64,000 bases of DNA from Eurosta solidaginis (taxonomy: Eukaryota; Arthropoda; Insecta; Diptera; Tephritidae), in contig NC_090322.1 in NCBI RefSeq assembly GCF_040869045.1, forward strand, positions 276,546,662 through 276,610,661, written 5' to 3'. Positions within the stretch are counted from its first letter, which is position 1; every line of letters begins with the position of its first letter. Below the pieces are notes generated by a model. That model was not told the origin of the DNA, searched no databases, and saw only the letters and a list, made by a program, of their open reading frames with translations. Shown here piece after piece: positions 48,366 through 58,044 of this stretch. The position numbers and the translations under genes are program-made.

Positions 48366-48811
48366 TTGCCAATTGTTGACTCTGCAGTAAAAGCTGTGCC
48401 AGCAATTGCGTATCGAAGGCTGATGGTTGCGTCGTATTCTGATACTCATCCTCGCTGCTGCTGTAAGCATGATGGCTATGCCATTCGGCTGAGCGTTGTC
48501 GACGAATTTGGTCACTACCTCCACCAAAATAGTATTCACTAGCACTACCACCACGTTTGCGGCCAATTGTACCCGAATGGCTGGACATATTTCTAATGTT
48601 GTAATGGCGTGTGTCTGTGTGTGGTTCTGTTGCTACAGCTTTTATGTTCTTAACTTTATTCAAATATGTTTCCGGCGCAAGCAACTGGAAACGGCTAAAT
48701 TTGATTTATGTCTCAGATTCTCCATATTTGCTTGAGTTGACCACAATCAAACGCATTTGGTTGCTACGTTCTTCTTCATCGCTGGCTCGATCAATTTGCA
48801 GCACAAGAAAG
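48366..48811 (-). CDS. First identified exon, with likely start codon at 48588
   Basis: The exon runs from acceptor TCTTATTTTTCCAG (AG at 48813-48812) to donor GCAA|GTAAGT. From ATG at 48588-48586, with A at -3, 74 codons read MSSHSGTIGRKRGGSASEYY, FGGGSDQIRRQRSAEW and HSHHAYSSSEDEYQN, leaving one base (phase 1) that joins exactly to the next exon. The N-terminus is basic and serine-rich with no signal peptide, so it is probably cytoplasmic. The same frame continues upstream for 39 sense codons to a single TAA (48708-48706), then 34 more sense codons to the acceptor. The upstream part is therefore either 5' UTR or an alternative coding end. I chose ATG 48588 because no in-frame start lies between it and the TAA. 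Confidence 0.8.
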
Positions 48812-48991
48812 CTGGAAAAATAAGATAAAATAAATAAAGAGTTAATTTGGGAAGGATAGGAAGATATTCAAAAATTTTAATAAAGTTGCCAAGAATATAT
48901 GTATGTACATATACTGTGTTAGCTACATACTACATATTCAGTTACCGATATAGCTTTTTTATTCAAAACAGAAGTAATGCAAAATTTAAAT

Positions 48992-49219
48992 TTAAATTTT
49001 AATCTTAATTGTAAAATAATTCGATGCAATCGCAAGCGAGGTCAGGCACCCCCAGACCACCCTCGATCGCACTGTAGTTGCGCTCAAGGCCTTGATAGCC
49101 GCTTGGCTATCAGAGTAGATGTTAAATTCCCTAACCGTAGTAGCACTCGATAGTATTCCATCCACCGCATCCCTAATCGCAGCAACTTCCGCTTGGAATA
49201 CATTGCAGTGATCAGCCAA
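48992..49219 (-). pseudogene. LINE RNase H domain fragment
   Basis: The minus frame contains NVFQAEVAAI, then EFNIYSDSQAAIKAL. These hold the Glu and Asp of the RNase H active site in their usual order (the E of QAE and the D of YSDSQ). The first catalytic Asp region would lie upstream and is interrupted. The domain ends in AT-rich sequence near 49000, so the C-terminal part is missing or decayed. Confidence 0.8.
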
Positions 49220-49239
49220 CTTAAACTTGCGGCTTACAT

Positions 49240-49623
49240 TTAGCTCTTGACAAAAGACCTGACGAACGACCTAGCCGCGGCCGCCTTTCCCGCAATATCT
49301 ACTGGGTATATGTTCAGCATGACGTTCAGTGCCAAGGTAGGTGTTGTTCTGAGAGCGCCACTGATACCGATCAGCGGCGTCCGTTGCACGAACATTAACA
49401 TTTTGGAGGTGCTCGCCGCCTCCAGGGCTTTCCACCAGACCAGCACCCCATATAGCAGAATCGGTTTAACCACCATCTCACAAAGCCAGTGTACTACTCC
49501 TGGCGAGAGTCCCCATCTCTTTCTGATAGCGCCTCTGCAGCAGTACAAGGCAACGGGGGCCTTCCTGGCCCGATCTTCCACAGTGGGTCTCCAGGACAGT
49601 TTCTTGTCCAAAACAATCCCCAA
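49240..49623 (-). pseudogene. LINE post-RT linker fragment
   Basis: The minus frame begins LGIVLDKKLSW, the block that follows RT in I/LOA/R1-type elements. It continues with CRGAIRKRWGLSP, ILLYGVLVWWKAL and a segment ending in NIYPVDIAGKAAAA. It is one frame off from the RT core fragment, showing a frameshift near 49600. Confidence 0.85.
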
Positions 49624-49958
49624 ATATTTAATCTTTCAGAAAGTACCAACGGTAAACTTCCAATCGAGGACGTTCTGAAATCGGGCATCTTATATCTCCT
49701 TGTAAAAAGAACCAATTCCGTTTTTCCCGGGTTGACCGCCAATCCACATGATTCAACCCACCTAGCCACAGTATCCAGGTAGCCCTGCAGAACATTGCGT
49801 AGGGTGCCCAGAAATTTGCCTTTGACTAGGATAGCGAGGTCATCTGCATAGGCAACCACCCGACAACCATTGGCTTCCAGCTCCAAAAGAAGCTCGTTGA
49901 CTACCACAACCCAGAGCAGAGGAGATAGGACACCCCCCCGTGGCGTGCCCCTAAACAC
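49494..49958 (-). pseudogene. LINE reverse transcriptase catalytic core fragment
   Basis: The frame contains GTPRGGVLSPLLW, NELLLELEANG, then the catalytic VVAYADDLAILVKG with the YADD box, followed by GLAVNPGKTELVLF. The usual PQGGVLSP has become PRGGVLSP. After about 49600 the correct reading moves to the frame of the linker fragment. Confidence 0.9.
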
Positions 49959-50167
49959 CTTCCTCTTAATTATCGCCCCTCCCCACTGTGCTGCGACAAT
50001 TCTTCCACATAGAAGTTTGCTAATAAATTCAACCAGAGCCGCCTATAATCCTAAACCCACCAGAGATCTTTCTATTGCCCCCGGTAAGACATTTTTAAAA
50101 GCCCCCTTGATGTCTAGAAACCCACTAGGAGCATACTCTTTGTGTTCTAGGGACCCCTCTCTTTGCT

Positions 50168-50850
50168 TTACAATCGAATGGAGAGCCGTTTCCGTCGATC
50201 TGCCCTTGCAGTACGCATGCTGTGAAGCCGACAGTAACCCCCGAGGTATCCTTCCCGTAGGTACAGGTTAATCAACCGCTCAAACGTCTTAAGAAGAAAC
50301 GACGAGAGACTGATTAGCCTGAAATCCTTAGGTGATACATTGGAGCTTCTGCCGGCCTTCGGAATGAAAATAACCCTAACCGTGTGCCAAGACTTCGGGA
50401 TATAGTTAAGCCTGAGGCAGTTAGTGTAGATGATGGCCAACCAGCGATAGGAAATCCCCAAAGGCTTTTAAGTTGCGCAGGAATGATTCCATCCGGGCCC
50501 GGAGACTTATAGGGCTTGAACGACCATATAGCTCAGTTTATTTGACTTTCCCGTATTGGAATGGCAGGCACTTCTGCATGACCAACGACCGCCGACCATG
50601 TAGGCGAAGATCCCTGCACAATTGGGACATCGGGAAAATCATTGTCCAGTAAAAGCTTTAGGGACTCCTCGCTACTCATCGACCAGTCCCCACCATCATC
50701 TCTCAGATATCCCAGAGGAGCGGGATTCCTAGAGAGTATTTTTCTAAGCTTCGCGGATTCATTGCAGCCTTTTACGTTTTTGCAGAAACTTCGCCACGAA
50801 TCTCGCTTGGCTGTCCTTATTTCATATTTATAAATCCCCAGACTCATCTT
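50168..50850 (-). pseudogene. LINE reverse transcriptase N-terminal (fingers) fragment
   Basis: In 50168-50461 the minus strand reads SWHTVRVIFIPKAG, then KDFRLISLSSFLLKTFERLI: RT motifs 1 and 2 (IPKxG; FRPISL with P lost). 50533-50847 encodes the preceding linker (SWRSFCKNVKG, PLGYLRDDGG, LLDNDFPDVP). Stops separate the two. The fragment begins immediately at the SINE insertion point. Confidence 0.85.
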
Positions 50851-50852
50851 AT

Positions 50853-51202
50853 GGCGGCCACCGTGGTGTGATGGTAGCGTGCTCCGCCTACCACACCGTA
50901 TGCTCTGGGTTCACACCCCGGGGAAAGCAACATCAAAATTTTAGAAATACGGTTTTTCAATTAGAAGAAAACTTTTCTATGCGGGGTCGCCCCTCGGCAG
51001 TGTTTGGCAAGCGCTCCGGGTTATTTCTGCTATGAAAAGCTCTCAGTGAAAACTCATCTGCCTTGCAGATGCCGTTCGGAGTCGGCATAAAACATGTAGG
51101 TCCCGTTCGGCCAATTTGTAGGGAAAATCAAATTGGAAGAGAAGCTCGGCCTTAGATCTCTTCGGAGGTTATCGCGCCTTACATTTACTTTTTTATTTAG
51201 TT
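50853..51202 (+). mobile_element. tRNA-Gly-like SINE inserted in the LOA-like LINE
   Basis: GGCGGCCACCGTGGTGTGAT starts the tRNA-like head, and CGCGCCTTACATTTACTTTT is in the tail. TCATCTTAT flanks both sides (50844-50852 and 51203-51211), an exact 9-bp duplication. With the SINE and one duplicate removed, the LINE's minus-strand frame reads through without a break (WELYKM then SLGIYKYEI). The B box is mutated (GGTTCACACCC). Confidence 0.93.
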
Positions 51203-51775
51203 TCATCTTATAGAGCTCCCAGTCCGAGGTCAATTTACTCCTCCTGGCTCTGTAGAAGAGCCGCCGACTGGACGCTCTTAGGTCGTCAAGAAAATCCGAC
51301 CACCAGGGTGGCTTGCCATTCCCCCTGTAAGTTTTCAATGGACAGGACAGATGAAAGGCGCTATTGCTAGCCGAGATGAAGTTTTCCACCAGAACGTCCA
51401 TCTCAGATTCGGACAGGTCCGAACTAACGGTAGGCGCCGCAGGCAACAGCTCTCCCAGCTTCCTACAATACAAGTCCCATTTAGTACTTTTAGGGTTCCT
51501 AACAGATATTTTACCGGAACGTTCTTCGTTCACCGAGAACTGAGTATATCGGTGATCAGAGTAGGAGTGCTCGTTGAGAACCCTCCAGCCAGATATCCGA
51601 CCTTCCAGTTCTCTACTAACCAGGGGGAAGTCCAGAACCTCCTCCCTTACCGCAGTAATAAAAGTCGGGTCATTCACCCTATTACATATATTAAGCCCTT
51701 CATCTACAATAAAGGTAAATAAAGACTCACCTCTAGTATTGGTATCCGAACTTCCCCAAATGCTGAAGGTTTAAT
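51203..51775 (-). pseudogene. LINE endonuclease C-terminal half and linker
   Basis: The minus strand reads WGSSDTNTRGESLF, then NDPTFITAVREEVLDFPLVS and the SDHRYTQFSV block. WGS, PTF, D-x-PLVS and SDHR are the late motifs of AP-like LINE endonucleases, with the SDH histidine catalytic. WWSDFLDDLRASSRRLFYRA follows in the linker toward RT. The first part is in a different frame from the ORF at 51054-51677. Confidence 0.85.
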
Positions 51776-51928
51776 GGGGCCACATAAATCGTTCCCGAGA
51801 TGGTCGGGCTAGCACCTTAATGGTGCTGTGGTACCGCAGCGTACCGGATCTGTATCCGGCAAAGGACCATCACATCGATAACACTCCCTAAAGCTTTCGG
51901 GGAGCAACCTTATCGCTACAACAACAAC
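51776..51928 (+). mobile_element. LINE 3'-tail fragment inserted in the LOA-like endonuclease
   Basis: Plus orientation: GATGGTCGGGCTAGCACC, GGTACCGCAGCGTACCGGAT, CTGTATCCGGCAAAGGACC, then TTCGGGGAGCAACCTTATCG and a CTACAACAACAACAGC tail. A diverged copy lies at 60790-60930. The ACA-repeat 3' end and 5' truncation suggest a LINE tail. It interrupts the endonuclease between residues matching the early and late motifs, with an estimated 60-70 bp of LINE sequence lost. No target duplication was seen. Confidence 0.6.
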
Positions 51929-51932
51929 AGCA

Positions 51933-52331
51933 TCACGCCAACACCTCTCCGCCTTGCTTCAGCGGTGATTCCGCCCAGTATCGCAGATGGTCCGCTGAGA
52001 CCACCCACATTCCGTTACTGCCTCGCTCGAGGCAGACCGTGGTTACGTCAGCATTGCTGAAATTAGAGAGAATAAAAGCTTTAATCTCTTGTTTAACAAG
52101 CACACAGGATCTAGGTCTACTTGCCTCCCCATGCACCAAGGCGTTGCCTTTTCCAGTCCTTAATCCAGAAATTTTTCTGCCGTTACTACTCAGCCACGGC
52201 TCCTGGACAAGGCAGAGCACCAAATTTGCGGAAGCCGCCTTAGAGTGGTGAAGATTGATTTGACGGATTTCCATCAAACCCGCTCTTCTTCCACACCCCA
52301 CACTTGGCGGATTCGTGTTAGTCTTCTCCAT
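51933..52331 (-). pseudogene. LINE endonuclease N-terminal half
   Basis: The minus frame starts MEKTNTNPPSVG and contains EIRQINLHHSKAAS, then LVLCLVQEPWL. Asn in the first block and Glu in QEPW are catalytic in AP-like LINE endonucleases. The frame ends where the tail fragment at 51776-51928 begins. Confidence 0.85.
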
Positions 52332-52564
52332 TCTAAAAAGTCCCCCTCAATGCCGCTATCCGTAGCCGATTGTGTAGTCGCCCTTCAACGGTCTCGTGGT
52401 TATCTATGCTACGCAGGGAAGCCAGGCGAGGGTTGACGCATTACCTTATGGGTAATGAGTTCAGAGCCAGACCGGACGCAAAGCGGGCAATTTTCAACTG
52501 CACCTACACCACCAACTTAACGGCGACGGAGTCAGAACGTACCTTGAGGCCCGCCACGGTTTAA

Positions 52565-52889
52565 CGGGACCAGGGCAGGTGCAGCATTAGGCTACCAGCC
52601 ATTTCGGTAAGGTTTCACCCCGACCTACTAAGGTGGCAGAATATCGCACCTACCAGCCCAAAGATGTCAAGTCCAAAACAGAGCAAAATCAAAATCCCTA
52701 ACAATCCAGTTCGTCACCGTTGGGTACCGATCTTGAACCTTAACAGGGTTCTCCCTCCCCTGAGCTCTGCAAAATGACTCAGGGGTGCGGGTTTTATCGA
52801 GTTATCCTCTCTAGATCCGCCATTATCAGTAGAAGCAGGGGCACCTCATGCAGGACGTGATAACTAATCACGTGTGACAATTCGTCACT
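52565..52889. other. Possible LINE 5' region, unread
   Basis: Moderate-GC sequence continues from the LINE without a visible boundary. Minus-strand translation gives only short fragments and no CCHC knuckle, so ORF1 is not demonstrated. Confidence 0.3.
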
Positions 52890-52904
52890 ATGGCCGATCT
52901 AAGA

Positions 52905-53048
52905 CTGATACCTGTCCCTGATCCAGAGCCTGGAACCACGTATGATATCCAAGGCAAGTATCTTCGAAAGGTTCTAAGCCTTCATCATCAGTACGCTTTA
53001 GGACCGCTGCGCCAACCATTCAGCTATACAGCGGTGGTTTGTTTGACT
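52905..53048 (-). mobile_element. Possible second tRNA-derived SINE head
   Basis: The reverse complement contains TAGCTGAATGGTTGGCGCAG, a good RNA polymerase III A box with D-loop. Some 70 bases later GTGGTTCCAGGCTCTGG resembles a damaged B box. No full tRNA fold is possible by eye. It is unrelated to the Gly-like SINE family. Confidence 0.35.
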
Positions 53049-53377
53049 GATAAATTACTACTTCTATTCCTCTTTACCAACTACAGTTAATCAGCGTTGC
53101 GTCATCTGTTGCAGGACACTGATAATGTTAGATTTGTTTATTGTCAATTACTTTGTTTGACATTTCCCAAGTTCTCTTGGTTTATTGGAAAACAAATTTT
53201 CATTTACATACTTATAAGAAAATGATTGTCTTGCTGCGCGGCTCTCCATGATATTTTTTCGGCTTAAAATTGCGAAAAAAAATTGAAAAAAATTTGGTTT
53301 CACCTTCGCCCAGATCTGAATTCATACATCGAACAAAAATTCGCCTGCTGTTGGCATTGCACATCGGATATGTCTTT
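53049..53377. other. No gene recognised
   Basis: AT-rich. The 104-residue frame 53270-53584 runs into the foldback element and has no motif. Confidence 0.4.
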
Positions 53378-53760
53378 TATATAAAAGGCCGGCGAAACAG
53401 TGTATTTATTTTAAGAGTAAACAAACGCGAAACTTATAAGCATATCCATAAAATTGAGGTAAAAAATAAAACGGCAGTAAAATCTTGCCTTATCATTTTT
53501 TTCCTTAAAACAAAACAGTACATCGATTTATACAATAAAACATGGAACTATCGTATGTTTCCACACGAAGAACACATAAAATAAAATTTAATTGAAAAAT
53601 GGACAGATCATGCTGGAACTGTGTTATATGTTTTAGGGAAAAAATGGTAAGTCAAGCTTTCACTGCCATTTTTTACAGCACTTTTACGGATATGTTTACA
53701 AGTTTCGCTTTTATTTACTCTTAAAATAAATACAATTTTTATCGCCTGCCTTTCATATAA
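53378..53760. mobile_element. Long inverted-repeat foldback element
   Basis: Arms of about 125 bp (53378-53504 and 53636-53760) are inverted copies at roughly 80 percent identity by eye, separated by about 131 bp. Shared blocks include GTATTTATTTTAAGAGTAAA, GCGAAACTT and CATATCC. The outer ends are TATATAAAAGGC and TATATGAAAGGC. No transposase and no certain target duplication; it is a MITE or foldback element. Confidence 0.8.
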
Positions 53761-53811
53761 CAGTTACATATAACAATTGGCAAAGCTTTATTTACAGATG
53801 TAGCTCGGAAT

Positions 53812-53935
53812 CAATCCCATCCCGGCAATTTGTAGGGAAAATTTAAAAACGAGCACGACTGAAACTGGATGATAAGTTCATCCAAAATCTCTTCGGAGGT
53901 GAATCTCTTCTGACTACTTTGCAGCCATTGTCATA
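53812..53935 (+). mobile_element. tRNA-Gly-like SINE, 3' fragment
   Basis: GCTCGGAATCAATCCCATCC, GGCAATTTGTAGGGAAAAT, GAGCACGAC and ATCTCTTCGGAGG follow the SINE's last 120 bp in order. The head is absent, so it is a truncated or decayed copy. Confidence 0.7.
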
Positions 53936-54074
53936 CAAAAGTAGTTACCTTTTTTCAAAGGAAATAGACTGCACGTTCATTCATTTAAAAACAGTCAGGT
54001 AGCTCGTAGTTAGCTTCTTTTACTACTAGGAAATATTTAAAAAAAAAAGGACTACACTAGCCGACTAGCATTGC

Positions 54075-54680
54075 GATACTGCTGGGATTATTTCTGGTAT
54101 CTTTTTGAAGTCACTTTTTTCCTATTTTAGCTCATTACGGAACTATTTCTTGTTACTTTGGCTTTATTCGGAAACGTGTTCGAAATCATTACGTGTCTAT
54201 TTCCAGATTCTTTATCTTCGGATAATTTCGGGATCAAATATAGACCACTTTTTTCCTTAACAATTTGTACTATCGTCCTATCAAATTTGGGATAATTTCT
54301 GTCACCATTTTGAAATTATCTCTATATTATTTGGGGCTCGTTTTGATGTTATTTCCAGATAAAAGAGTTCCTGTGCTACCATTGGATAACATCTGAATAG
54401 TGTTCAGGTAAATCCCGTAATCATATTCAGTAAAATTTTTGGACTATATTGTAGGTACTTTGGGATCATTGCGGAAAACTTTTTGCGATTATTTTGCGGC
54501 GTATGTTAGTTTTATTTAAAATTTTGGAACTACTTCAGAGGTTATGTCGAAACATTATCAAATAGTTTTAACTATCACAACGGTATTAATTCCATATAGT
54601 TTCGAACCATTTTCGGGATTATTGCGGATATTTTTGAATAATCTTGGAACCTTTCTGGCACTAATTTAGATGAGAGTGCG
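54075..54680. repeat. Degenerate repeats of a GGGATnATTTCGG-type word
   Basis: Words such as GGGATTATTTCTGG, CGGATAATTTCGGGATC, TTGGGATAATTTCTG, TTGGGATCATTGCGG and TTCGGGATTATTGCGG recur about every 30-150 bp. The pattern suggests an old, diverged tandem array; unit length and borders are unclear. Confidence 0.4.
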
Positions 54681-55602
54681 CGAAAAGCTGAAACTTTTCT
54701 TATAAAGTGCTTATGAACAAGTTGCTATTTAACCTGGAAGAGTTTCCTGCTAAAAAAAAGAAAATCGAATGACTGATATATTTGGGATAGTCAAAGTTGA
54801 CTGACGAAGTAAAAGTGTAGCATCTTAACCCACATACCCACATCGTATCGACTATCGGTACAGATGGGAAATGGTTAAATATCCAAATGGTAAATACCCG
54901 GTAAACTGGTTATACATATATGGTGAAAATGGGAAAAAACCCAAATATTTACCCAAATAAGGGGTAAAAATAATCTTTCGGAAAATATGGGAAACAAACA
55001 TTCAAATTCAAACCAAAATATACCCGATTTGTAAAATGTTGGTGGTTAGTTATCCATTGCGCTATCGGTAGAATTAATTTTAATCTGTAATCGAGCATTT
55101 TTAATAAATCTTTACCCAATAGTGCATACAGTTGCCCAAATTTTACTTAACCCAGCAAACATTTTATGCCAAAAAAGAGTCAGTCATTTGGGAAGCCCGA
55201 TGCATACCCCAATTAAATTAACTACAATCTCTTTCACTTTAGAAAGAGGTTTTACTGCAAATTTAAGCTCCAATTTTCTTTTTACTGTACTTTCTAGTTT
55301 ATTAAAATGTATACGCAAAAACAAAATATACTTCAAAAACATTTTTAGATATTCCTGATGTTTTTATTGAATTTTTGCTTAATGTATCGAAGTCAAGCCC
55401 TCAGATAGGTGTATAATATTTGGCGTTGTTAAGCTCAACTAGACTCGCTTTACTTAGCTTTGAAAAAAAAATGTACAGTGCTTAATTTTGCAATCGAATG
55501 CGTAAAATTAAGATGGTAAGCCGTTTTACAGCACACAAGCAGTAGAGAGCCTAAATAGAAATCCAACGGTAAAGTGACTTTGCTTTTTCTATGTGTAAAT
55601 AC
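54681..55602. other. No gene recognised
   Basis: AT-rich. GGGAAA/GGTAAA/ACCCAAAT words recur at 54875-54990, but no unit could be defined. Confidence 0.4.
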
Positions 55603-55615
55603 CAAACCAAGAAAA

Positions 55616-55950
55616 AATACAAAATAAATGAAAGGCGCTATAACCTATAAAGAGATTTTAGGCTGAGCTTCTCCTTCACTTCGCGTAATGTTCATTTAAA
55701 TTTTTCTTTCAAATTGGCGTGTTCCACATGTTTTATGCCGTCTCTGAGAGGCATCTGCAAGGCAGATGAATTTTCACTGAGAAGCTTTTCATGGCAGAAA
55801 TACACACGAAGTATTTGCAAAATCACTGAAATTGAAAACGTTTTTGCTAAATTGTCGATGTTTATTCCGGTCAAATCACGACGAATGAACCCACGGTCTT
55901 TTTTGTGGCAGGCGGAGCACGCTACCACCACACCACGGCGGCCACCATAG
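55616..55950 (-). mobile_element. tRNA-Gly-like SINE with target duplication
   Basis: Minus orientation: tail at left (ATAAATGAAAGGCGCTATAA), GCATCTGCAAGGCAGATGAA in the body, head at right (GGCGGAGCACGCTACCACCA). CAAACCAAGAAAA (55603-55615) and CAAACCAAGGAAAA (55951-55964) form an imperfect target duplication. The B-box region is lost. Confidence 0.85.
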
Positions 55951-55964
55951 CAAACCAAGGAAAA

Positions 55965-56717
55965 GAATAAAAATTTAAAGGACACGTGAAGTTACAAATT
56001 CAATGTGAAAGGTCATGACACTTAGTTTTTCCCGCCACCTTACCCTTCAGCAACTGCTCAGGAACCAAGACATAGACATAATTGCTTAGTGTGAAAAATA
56101 TTAAAATTTTTTTTCAACTTTTTTGATGTAACCCAATTTATGCTTCGTTTTATGTCTCTTTGCCGACGACGGCATCGCACAGGTGGTTAAAATGGTGCAA
56201 TAGCTCTGTTGCTTCCATACCTTAAATGAATACTAATTTTTTAAGTGAACTTGGGTCATAAAAAAGCAAAAGAAATTTGAGTACAAGCGCCATTTAGCAC
56301 TTAAGGGCGCACTTTTTTAATTGCTACGATTTTAGCAATTGGCCTCTGACCCAGTCAAATGGCCATCCGCGTAGACAAACACATACATACGTACATAAAT
56401 TTTGATATTAATGGCGTGTCCTGCTTCAGACAAAGGTACAAATAGTGCCCATATAAATAAATAAATAATTTATATATTTCTCTTTTTCAATTCAGAAACA
56501 AACTTTGGAAATATTGATTTCACTTATTGCTGCTAATTCATGAAATGTTTGAAGTTAACTTTTTTTAATAAACGTTAAATGTGGTCACTTTGTAATAAAA
56601 TACTAAGTTGTTTGATAATTATATGAATTTGTTGGAATGAGGAATATTTAATTACATTTTTTACTTCCTTTATATTAGGTCGGTTGAATGTTTGTCCGCT
56701 TTTCATACAATCGACTT
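55965..56717. other. No gene recognised
   Basis: AT-rich filler with a small ATAA/TAAA simple repeat near 56452-56470. Confidence 0.45.
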
Positions 56718-57255
56718 TTAAGTAACTTCTCGATGAGCTAGAGTTCAGAGGTCGATGACAGCCAATGACAAAGAATCGTATGAAACGGAGGGAATTTTGG
56801 GATTGATTTTTATGTAAGTTCTCATTGAGCTACAACTGTGAAACTTCACAGATAGGATAAGAGGCCGAGAAGATTTAAGAAAAGGAGAAAAAATTCCGTT
56901 AAGTGGCGCACGGATCGAAATATTTAGATAAGAATTTGGAAATTTGGTGTTTTGAGATCGATTTTGAAATAACTTCTCATTGAGCTACAAACATGAATCA
57001 TCAGAGACAGGTTGAGACACCGTGATAAAGGAACAAAAAGAAAAAAAACTTCCATTAGGTGGCACACGGATCGAAAAAATTAGATAATTATTTGGAAATT
57101 TGAAACCGGGTGTTAAGTAACTTCTCGATGAGCTAGATGCTAGAAGTTTAGAGCTTAATTCAGAAAAGCTTCGCTAGAGGGCGCACGGGATGAGATATTT
57201 AAAAAAAATCGTACGAAACATAGTTTTCAAATTTTTCACCTTGTAAACCATAAAG
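56718..57255. repeat. Tandem repeat, unit about 150 bp, four partial units
   Basis: The block AAGTAACTTCTCGATGAGCT or its AAATAACTTCTCATTGAGCT variant starts units near 56720, 56814, 56967 and 57114. Shared downstream blocks are GTGGCGCACGGATCGAAA, AATTTGGAAATTTG and ATCGTA(T/C)GAAAC. The first unit is shortened to 94 bp and the next two are 153 and 147 bp. Satellite-like and non-coding. Confidence 0.75.
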
Positions 57256-57604
57256 CAGTAATCTTTTCCACCTAGAACTGAAAAGGAGGAAATAAATATA
57301 AAATAAAAAATGTTTAAGCACTTCCTTTTTATAAATGGACAAAAATCAGCGAAAAATATTGCTTAGAAGTAAAAATATAAGGGTGGGCCGCAATTGATTG
57401 ACTAATAATATCTCCTTTCATACCAACTTTCCAATCAAGTAATGTGCGCATTTTCGCTGATTTTTATATAGGATTTATATAAAGGATTTTCTTAAAATTT
57501 TTTTATTTTATTTTTATTTTTGGTAAAAATTGTTTCATATACATATATCTTACTGAAAAAATGTATATTTCGCGTGAAAGTCGCTTCTTCGTTGAGTTTG
57601 CTAA
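57256..57604. other. No gene recognised
   Basis: AT-rich with T-rich runs; nothing recognised. Confidence 0.45.
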
Positions 57605-57795
57605 CGAGAATTGGTCACACCAAGGGAATTGAGTTTAAATCGTTTTCCACCTGTCTCTTCCCGCGGTGTAGGCGTGTTCCGATAAAATACTATACAGAGA
57701 GTAATCTTTCATTCGTATAACATGGTTTATGACATCGCCGCCGCAGTATTTTAATTCGATGCTTTATGTTGATGTCAGCGTGAACTATGCCAAAT
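57605..57795 (-). pseudogene. Decayed LINE tail (same family as 2133-2491)
   Basis: TTGGTCACACCAAGGGAATT, TTTAAATCGTTTTCCACCTG, GGCGTGTTCCGATA and TTCGTATAACATGG follow the plus-strand reading of the copy at 2133-2491 block by block. The 3' end and open frame are lost. Confidence 0.75.
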
Positions 57796-58044
57796 TATAT
57801 TTCTTAGTAATTGGTCCTCATTCCTGTATTATCGTTCCGAATTCAACCGTTCAATCCAATAATGTAAGCGCCGTTGATAATTTGCGACTTAACTTTGGGG
57901 TTACATGACGTATGAGTAACATATTTGGAATTAATAAACAATTCAAAGAAACAAATTTTATTTAAGTTTTATTTTACAAAATTAATTTTCAAACACGAAT
58001 CTTATGACTTATAGCATGGAGGTATATAGATATATTTAGCTCAT

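Larger units (their letters stand above)
48992..52564 (-). mobile_element. LOA/I-group LINE, defective, carrying two insertions
   Basis: This non-LTR retrotransposon is on the same strand as the host gene, in the intron upstream of the 48366 exon. From right to left on the window it encodes an AP-type endonuclease (52331-51933 and on to about 51200), reverse transcriptase (about 50850-49494), a post-RT linker (49623-49240) and RNase H (49219-48992). RNase H after RT, together with the endonuclease wording (QINLHHSKAAS, QEPWL), points to the LOA/I group. It is disrupted by frameshifts, by a SINE at 50853-51202, and by a 3'-tail fragment at about 51776-51928. The 5' portion above 52332 may contain ORF1, but I could not read it. 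Confidence 0.88.

Noticed and set aside
48366..48588. Naming the gene as Rim or another synaptic scaffold from the RRQRSAEW segment
   Set aside because: The similarity is a handful of residues; no zinc-finger, PDZ or C2 domain is encoded in the window.
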